Below, in pieces: positions 1 to 4,166 of a stretch of DNA of 5,740 nt. The stretch is from assembly GCA_030620895.1 (NCBI GenBank), contig JAUXIU010000079.1, positions 1 through 5,740 of the forward strand, given 5' to 3'. The position numbers and the translations under genes are program-made. Each line of letters starts with the position of its first letter. The stretch's first letter is position 1. The stretch is from Deltaproteobacteria bacterium (GTDB lineage: Bacteria; Desulfobacterota; GWC2-55-46; S146-70; JAUXIU01). The notes under the pieces were generated by a model, which searched no databases, was not told the origin of the DNA, and saw only the letters and a program-made list of their open reading frames with translations.

Positions 1-10
1 AAGGAAGTAG

Positions 11-115
11 CCTAAGAAGCTACCACCTAGACTAGCTTTTTAGCTTCTTAGTTTTTTAGGAAGAAACAGGAGGTGGAAACCAACCTAACAAGCTACCACC
101 TAAAAAGCTATTAGG
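11..115. repeat. Cluster of short direct, tandem and inverted repeats
   Basis: Several related units are packed together. CCTAAGAAGCTACCACCTA at 11-29 recurs at 84-102 with one mismatch (G16 to C89), exactly 73 bp apart. Positions 33-60 form an 8-bp tandem array (TAGCTTTT, TAGCTTCT, TAGTTTTT, then TAGG). Positions 84-98 and 99-113 form a 15-bp tandem pair (CCTAACAAGCTACCA and CCTAAAAAGCTATTA). TAGCTTTTTAG at 33-43 is a perfect inverted copy of CTAAAAAGCTA at 100-110. AGGTGG at 71-76 can pair with CCACCT at 96-101. No open frame here looks coding. I do not recognise the family; a small non-autonomous element or a structured leader are both possible. Confidence 0.7.
12..57 (+). terminator. Possible intrinsic terminator of an upstream gene
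   Basis: CTAAGAAGCTA at 12-22 is a perfect reverse complement of TAGCTTCTTAG at 41-51. This gives an 11-bp stem with an 18-nt loop, followed directly by six T (52-57). That is the layout of a rho-independent terminator for a plus-strand gene lying left of the window. The stem is only about one-third G+C and its arms belong to a local repeat family, so the resemblance may be accidental. Confidence 0.3.
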
Positions 116-128
116 AATTATTCCTAAT
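110..128. promoter_or_regulatory. 19-bp perfect palindrome, possible operator
   Basis: ATTAGGAAT at 110-118 and ATTCCTAAT at 120-128 are perfect reverse complements around one central T (119). The centre lies about 63 bp upstream of the predicted transcription start of the Crp/Fnr gene, near where class I activators usually bind. It does not match the FNR (TTGAT-N4-ATCAA) or CRP (TGTGA-N6-TCACA) consensus, so the binding protein is unknown. Confidence 0.4.
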
Positions 129-141
129 TCATACTTCATTA

Positions 142-175
142 TTTCAGTGAAACATTGGCAGAATTTGGTTATAAT
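142..175 (+). promoter_or_regulatory. Predicted promoter of the Crp/Fnr gene, with overlapping palindrome
   Basis: TATAAT at 170-175 is a perfect -10 hexamer. GTGAAA at 147-152 matches the -35 consensus at four of six positions, with the ideal 17-bp spacer. Transcription would then begin at or next to the A of the ATG at 182. The -35 lies inside the 11-bp palindrome TTTCAGTGAAA (142-152), which could be an operator for autoregulation. No Shine-Dalgarno sequence separates promoter and start codon. TTGGCA at 155-160 is only 9 bp from the -10 and cannot be its -35. Confidence 0.5.
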
Positions 176-181
176 TGAAAT

Positions 182-883
182 ATGAAAAAAGGTTCGCTCT
201 GTCAACTTTGTCAATGCCATATCAGGGATAATACCATCTTCTCTGACCTTACCCAAAAACAACTTGAGTATTTTAAGGACGTTGTAAAAACCTCTTTTCA
301 TAAAAAAAAGGGGGTAATATTCATGGAAGGCGATCCATGCTATGGATTTTATGTGTTGAAATCCGGAAGGGTAAAGCTCCTAAGGATCTCAAGGGATGGC
401 AAGGAACAGATAATCAAGATACTGCAGCCGGGGGAGCTTTTGGGGATGGAGATCTTCTATGAAGGGAAACAGCACTCCAATACTGCTATGGCAATGGATG
501 ACTGTGAACTATGTTTTATCGGAAAGGAAAACTTCTTCAGGATACTCGATAAGGAGTCATCCATAACAAAGAAGGTAATTATTGCACTTAGCAGAGAGCT
601 TAACCTTGCATATGAAAAGATAGGCCGTATGGGATTAATGAACGCAAGGGCAAAGATGGCACATCTACTCAGCACCTTGGCCAGCGAATACGGTATCAGC
701 GAAGATGGAAGGATAAGACTCAATCTCACGCTATCACGCATGGAGATAGCGGAGCTCCTCGGCATAACACAGGAGACCTCCATCAGGCTCTTAAAGACCT
801 TTAAGGACGAAGGGTTTATAGAGATACGGAGAAAAGAGATTATAATAAATTCAATCGACAAACTTCATAAAATTTGTGAATAA
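182..883 (+). CDS. Crp/Fnr-family transcription regulator with FNR-like cysteine cluster
   Basis: This is a cytoplasmic DNA-binding regulator of 233 residues, normal for the family. Residues about 20-120 form the cyclic-nucleotide-binding-type beta-roll (ending in LQPGELLGMEIF), about 125-155 the dimerisation helix, and 184-215 the winged helix-turn-helix (LSRMEIAELLGITQETSIRL). E198 and R202 of the recognition helix match the E and R that read the core half-site in CRP and FNR. The N-terminus has C7, C10 and C12 (CQLCQC), and a second pair at C108 and C111. By alignment from memory, C111 falls where E. coli FNR has its fourth cluster ligand, Cys122. An oxygen- or redox-sensing Fe-S or metal site is therefore plausible, although FNR spaces its cysteines differently (C-x2-C-x5-C). 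An in-frame TGA at 176-178 rules out an earlier start, and no ribosome-binding site precedes the ATG, so translation may be leaderless. Target genes cannot be told from the window; the only neighbour is convergent. Confidence 0.93.
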   Translation: MKKGSLCQLCQCHIRDNTIFSDLTQKQLEYFKDVVKTSFHKKKGVIFMEGDPCYGFYVLKSGRVKLLRISRDGKEQIIKILQPGELLGMEIFYEGKQHSNTAMAMDDCELCFIGKENFFRILDKESSITKKVIIALSRELNLAYEKIGRMGLMNARAKMAHLLSTLASEYGISEDGRIRLNLTLSRMEIAELLGITQETSIRLLKTFKDEGFIEIRRKEIIINSIDKLHKICE

Positions 884-894
884 AGGCAGTAGAT

Positions 895-955
895 CGTGAA
901 TCGAACCACGAACCACGAACGACGGTCTTTATATTCTTCAATCGTCACTCGTCAA
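895..955. repeat. Degenerate heptamer repeats between convergent genes
   Basis: Positions 895-922 read as 7-bp units: CGTGAAT, CGAACCA, CGAACCA, CGAACGA. Positions 942-955 read as a second 7-bp pair, TCGTCAC and TCGTCAA. The second pair covers the stop codon (945-947) and last codons of the M16 gene. TCGTG (894-898) can also pair with CACGA (907-911), but no T-run follows, so a terminator is not supported. Similar CGTGAAT and CGTCACT heptamers occur between genes in other bacteria, as far as I recall. Confidence 0.6.
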
Positions 956-3599
956 TATTCAATTCACCTGCCTTCGGCCCTACCACTGAAATTGAATAGG
1001 AATCAAGGTCTACATACCTCCTCGCAACCCTCAGGACATCGTCAGCGGTCACACTCTCAATCCTCTCGGGATATCTCTTTATCTCTTCATAACCCAAACC
1101 GAATAGTTCATTATTTGACATCTCTGATGCCTGCGCAATATTCTTCTGGAGCCCTATCTCATAGCCTCCGATTAGCGAGCTCTTTGCCTTCCTGAGTTCA
1201 TCCTCCGTTACCTTCTCATCAGCAATCTTTCTCATTTCTTGTAATATGGCATCGATAGCATTATCCCTCTTTTCCGGTGCGGTACCAATATAAAAAGCAA
1301 AGATACCTGGCTCCATCCCCACTCTTGAAAATGCACTCAAGGCATAGGCTAGGCCCCTCTTGTCACGAAGATTAACAAATAGCCTACCGCTTTGAGCTGA
1401 GAGTATCTCTGCCAGGACCTCAAGTGGATACCTGTCACTGTTCTTCATGGTCGTTCCAAGGAAACCTATGGCTATATTAACCTGTTCTGCCTCCTTCGCC
1501 ACACTGACACTCCTTATCCCTTCCCCCCTCTCCTCGATCGGTGGCTTGGGCATGGGTTGGGACTTACGCTTGAAACTCCCAAATAACTCTACAATCCTTC
1601 TAACAGCTTCTTCCTTATCGATATCTCCAACAACAGATATCACCATCCCTTCAGGTATTATGAGCCTCTTGTAATGCTCAACGATATCCTCCCTTTTAAA
1701 CCCTGAAACGGTCTCTTCCGTCCCTGATATGGGCATACCATAGGGATGCCTTTTATAAAGAGCCCTATGAAGCAGCTTGAATGCATATCCAGGAAGATAG
1801 TCCTCTTCCCTCTTGATATTGGATAGGATATCCATCCTTACCTTCTCTATCTCCTCATCTGGAAAAACAGGCCTCAAGATGGCATCAGACATCAGCTCCA
1901 TGCCCTGGTTAAGGTATCTGGACAGAAATTTTCCAGACATACCCACGGTATTACGTGCTGAGAAGCCGGATACAACAGCCGCCATATTCTCCACCTCTTC
2001 GGCAAATGTTTTCGCGGTTCTCTTGCCTGTCCCTCTTGTTAACATACCTGCAACGAAGCCACCGAGGCCATTGGTCTTCTCATCCTCGAATCTAACCCCC
2101 CCTTGAAAGGCTATATATATACTCACTGTTGGATTCGTATGATCCTCCTTCACCAGAAGTGTCACACCGTTATCTAGTTTATGCCTTTTTACTTCCTCAT
2201 CACTCACCACCATATACAATCCCTTGGATCGCTCTATCGTGGTCTCAATGAGATCCTTAATCTTATCCCGGTCTATAACCGTTTTGTCCATTCCTGGGAG
2301 GATGATTGCGATTGTCATATTCTCTTCCCTGAAGTAAGTATCGATAACATCTTTTATATCACCGGATGTCACCTTCGATATGCCTTTAAGATATTCCCCC
2401 TCAAACTCGAAATCCCCTGCAACAGCCTCAAAGAAGCCCAGCAGCCTAGCCCTTCCTTCCATCGTCTCACGCCCATAGATAAAGTCGCTCTCCATCGTGA
2501 GCTTAGCCCTCTCCAGCTCAGAAACAGAAACCCCTTCATAACGTATCCTTTCTATAACATCTACAAAACCTTCAATAGTCTTATCCATATTCTTGCTTTC
2601 GAGACCTGCCTTAACAATAAAAGCGCCTGGTTCCTTTGGGGTCATCGCATATGCTGAAATACTATTTGCAATTCGTTCCCTATCCTTGAGCCTCTTGTAT
2701 AACCTGGAACTTCTGCCATGCCCAAGGATGGAGGCAAGTATATCAATGGCATAGATATCTTTATGGCTGAGTCCTGGAATATGAAAGGCGATACCAAGCC
2801 TGGTCTCGTTGATATCCATTGTAGAGACTGCTACCTTCAACTGCGTTTGTACAGGCTCCACAGGCCGACTGCTGTATGGCTTCCTTCGCCCTTTGAAACC
2901 CTTTAAGCTTTTGGTTATCTCTTCTAAAGCCCGCTCTCTATTAAAGTCCCCAACCACGAGCAGTGTCATATTCTGAGGTACATACCACTTCCTGTAGAAG
3001 GTTAATAAATCCTCTCTCGCAATGTCTTTAACCGTCTCTCTTGTCCCTATAACCGGCCGCCCATATGGGTGCGTCGTAAATGCGGTTGAAAGTAAATCTT
3101 TGTATAGTCTTCTCCCGGGGTTATCCTTACCCATCCGCACCTCTTCCAGCACAACCTCAATCTCTCTTTCTAACTCATTTTGGTCCAGGGTGGAATGCTG
3201 GATCGCATCACTTATGACATCAAGACCGACATCGAAGTAACGGCTTGAAAGTACAATGTGGTAGACAGTATTATCATTTGAAGTATATGCATTAATATGG
3301 CCGCCTGCAGCCTCTATCTCACTTGCCACTTGACCAATCTCCCTCCTTTCGGTTCCCTTAAAAAGCATATGTTCAAGGAGGTGCGAGATCCCGGCCTTTT
3401 TATCATCCTCATCTGCCCCACCAACATTTACCCACATCTGAAAGGCAACAACAGGGGCGGAATGGTTCTCTTCCAGGATAATGGTAAGTCCATTATCCAG
3501 CCTCTCCTTTAAAAGACCCTGCTGGGCAAATAGATCACTGCCTAAAAACAGGATAAAAACAGAGATAAAAAAGACAATATATCTTTTCCTAATACTCAT
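945..3599 (-). CDS. Secreted M16-family zinc metalloprotease, fused two-half form
   Basis: This predicted periplasmic zinc peptidase has 884 residues. It starts at the ATG whose codon ends at 3597: GGAGGG lies just upstream (3603-3608), and this start gives an ideal signal peptide (RKR at 4-6, hydrophobic stretch to about 19, cleavage near LFA-QQ at 25/26). A longer in-frame start 13 codons upstream would spoil that peptide. The first half (about 35-460) carries the inverted zinc motif HLLEH (H73, E76, H77), with the third zinc ligand in VVLEEVRM (E152 or E153). The second half (about 470-880) repeats the fold but has glycines and alanine where HxxEH would stand (NGLGGFVAGML, 510-520), so it is catalytically dead. 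It does carry LRDKRGLAY, with R745 and Y752 spaced like the substrate-binding R824/Y831 pair of insulin-degrading enzyme. One chain thus combines what many bacteria split between two adjacent M16 genes; the overall build resembles PqqL-type proteases. The substrate is unknown. The gene converges on the Crp/Fnr gene and begins 23 nt after the predicted structured RNA, so it may be cotranscribed with that RNA. Confidence 0.95.
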   Translation of the reverse strand: MSIRKRYIVFFISVFILFLGSDLFAQQGLLKERLDNGLTIILEENHSAPVVAFQMWVNVGGADEDDKKAGISHLLEHMLFKGTERREIGQVASEIEAAGGHINAYTSNDNTVYHIVLSSRYFDVGLDVISDAIQHSTLDQNELEREIEVVLEEVRMGKDNPGRRLYKDLLSTAFTTHPYGRPVIGTRETVKDIAREDLLTFYRKWYVPQNMTLLVVGDFNRERALEEITKSLKGFKGRRKPYSSRPVEPVQTQLKVAVSTMDINETRLGIAFHIPGLSHKDIYAIDILASILGHGRSSRLYKRLKDRERIANSISAYAMTPKEPGAFIVKAGLESKNMDKTIEGFVDVIERIRYEGVSVSELERAKLTMESDFIYGRETMEGRARLLGFFEAVAGDFEFEGEYLKGISKVTSGDIKDVIDTYFREENMTIAIILPGMDKTVIDRDKIKDLIETTIERSKGLYMVVSDEEVKRHKLDNGVTLLVKEDHTNPTVSIYIAFQGGVRFEDEKTNGLGGFVAGMLTRGTGKRTAKTFAEEVENMAAVVSGFSARNTVGMSGKFLSRYLNQGMELMSDAILRPVFPDEEIEKVRMDILSNIKREEDYLPGYAFKLLHRALYKRHPYGMPISGTEETVSGFKREDIVEHYKRLIIPEGMVISVVGDIDKEEAVRRIVELFGSFKRKSQPMPKPPIEERGEGIRSVSVAKEAEQVNIAIGFLGTTMKNSDRYPLEVLAEILSAQSGRLFVNLRDKRGLAYALSAFSRVGMEPGIFAFYIGTAPEKRDNAIDAILQEMRKIADEKVTEDELRKAKSSLIGGYEIGLQKNIAQASEMSNNELFGLGYEEIKRYPERIESVTADDVLRVARRYVDLDSYSISVVGPKAGELNIDE

Positions 3600-3602
3600 A
3601 TA

Positions 3603-3608
3603 CCCTCC
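3603..3608 (-). promoter_or_regulatory. Ribosome-binding site fixing the M16 start
   Basis: On the minus strand GGAGGG is followed by TAT and then ATG. The 3-4 nt spacing is short but usable. Together with the signal peptide that begins there, this site selects the ATG at 3599 over the upstream in-frame start near 3638. Confidence 0.7.
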
Positions 3609-3622
3609 AAAAAAATAAAAGA

Positions 3623-3853
3623 GGCTTAGCGCTTCCAATAGAGTAACAACGCTTTAGACACATGCTCGCTTTCGCTGCGGCCCTCATACTTGCTCGCCCC
3701 ACTAAATGGAACTTTTACTTCCGAGCTTTCACCAAAAGAGGTCGCCCTCTCCTGATGTCGTGTATAACTACAGAGCCAAAATGGGAATTGCTCCGACAGG
3801 ACTTCCACCTGCTTGCCTGATAGTTTTATAGGCTGCACGGACAACTCCCATTT
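3623..3853 (-). ncRNA. Predicted structured RNA, possibly HEARO/omega-RNA-like
   Basis: Read on the minus strand, this stretch folds convincingly by eye. An outer stem pairs 3842-3853 with 3779-3790 (12 bp, one G-U), and after a one-base bulge 3838-3841 with 3792-3795. It encloses two hairpins: 3815-3833 (loop AAAC) and 3797-3811 (CAGG/CCTG, 7-nt loop). Then come a small hairpin at 3761-3772, an 8-bp hairpin at 3734-3753 closed by a GCGA (GNRA) tetraloop, and a stem pairing 3722-3726 with 3692-3696. A T-rich run (3609-3620) follows the 3' end. The length (about 230 nt), the run GGGGCGAGC and the 3' end AGCGCTAAGCC remind me of HEARO, now known as the omega RNA that guides IscB nucleases. That resemblance is from memory and unverified. 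omega RNAs normally lie just upstream of iscB in the same direction; here the next gene is the M16 protease and no nuclease is visible. Stand-alone omega RNAs are known. Alternatives are a cis-regulatory leader of the protease or another mobile-element RNA. Confidence 0.5.
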
Positions 3854-3862
3854 ATAATCCTC

Positions 3863-3946
3863 GTTTCAATCCTTTTTTAATGGAACCTCTTCTTCAACAG
3901 TCAAAACACCGACAGAGATCATCCGGGCCGCTACGGTTTCAATCCT
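3863..3946 (-). CRISPR. CRISPR-type repeat, 37-nt spacer-like stretch and truncated repeat
   Basis: Positions 3863-3898 have the look of a 36-nt CRISPR repeat. On the minus strand it begins GTTGAAG and ends GGATTGAAAC, the classic 3' end that leaves the ATTGAAAC tag on crRNAs. Its last 11 bases (AGGATTGAAAC) recur at 3936-3946, exactly 73 bp away, which equals a 36-nt repeat plus a 37-nt spacer (3899-3935). The spacer-like stretch is about 57% G+C, richer than the flanks. The second copy is cut short: its 5' part is replaced by the 3' end of the barrel gene. No cas gene is present. With one full copy this is a relic or solo unit at best, and chance similarity is not excluded. Confidence 0.45.
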
Positions 3947-4166
3947 AAAACTTATAGGTTATCTGAATATATGGCCCTACGCCCTGATAATCTTCGTCCG
4001 GATATTCATTGTCAGAATAATCGAGGAAATTAAAGCCCATGCCAATCCTGAGGTGGTCAAATATAGTTACGCCTACTTCAGTTGCAAAGCCCTGTTTTAT
4101 TATGTCTATGTTATCATTCTGAACTATTCTATAAATACCTGCCACGTCAAGATAGGAATTGAATTT
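3945..4166 (-). pseudogene. Severed C-terminal end of the outer-membrane barrel protein
   Basis: These 73 codons continue in the same frame directly after the TAG at 4167-4169. They encode amphipathic beta-strands and end in YIQITYKF, with the C-terminal Phe and alternating hydrophobics that form the BAM insertion signal of outer-membrane proteins. The piece therefore belongs to the upstream gene and is not a gene of its own, although a GTG at 4143-4145 could be misread as a start; I see no good ribosome-binding site for it. It ends in TAG, followed two codons later by TGA. Without this segment the barrel lacks its last strands and its assembly signal. Confidence 0.75.

Noticed and set aside
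11..102. CRISPR array suggested by the 73-bp spacing of the 19-bp direct repeat
   Set aside because: The unit is short and recurs in both orientations and at 8- and 15-bp periods, which is unlike a CRISPR array.
155..171. Possible sigma-54 promoter (TTGGCA followed by TTTGGTT)
   Set aside because: The GG at 157-158 does not have a GC at the required 12-bp distance, and the adjacent perfect TATAAT is a better explanation.
457..861. A 134-codon minus-strand open frame
   Set aside because: It lies wholly inside the well-supported Crp/Fnr gene on the other strand and has no recognisable domain.
896..1195. A 99-codon plus-strand frame after the Crp/Fnr gene
   Set aside because: It is made of the heptamer repeats and the antisense of the M16 gene.
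1447..3512. Several plus-strand open frames of 62-158 codons, including 2181-2657
   Set aside because: All lie antisense to the M16 protease gene, lack start signals and resemble no known protein.
3626..3844. A 72-codon minus-strand open frame beginning with TTG
   Set aside because: It has a weak start codon and no ribosome-binding site, and its composition follows the stems and loops of the predicted RNA. I judge it a chance frame within that RNA.
3623..3853. Integron attC site or cobalamin riboswitch
   Set aside because: The sequence lacks properly placed RYYYAAC and GTTRRRY core sites, and lacks the conserved cobalamin-box arrangement despite a passing GGTGGAAGTCC resemblance.
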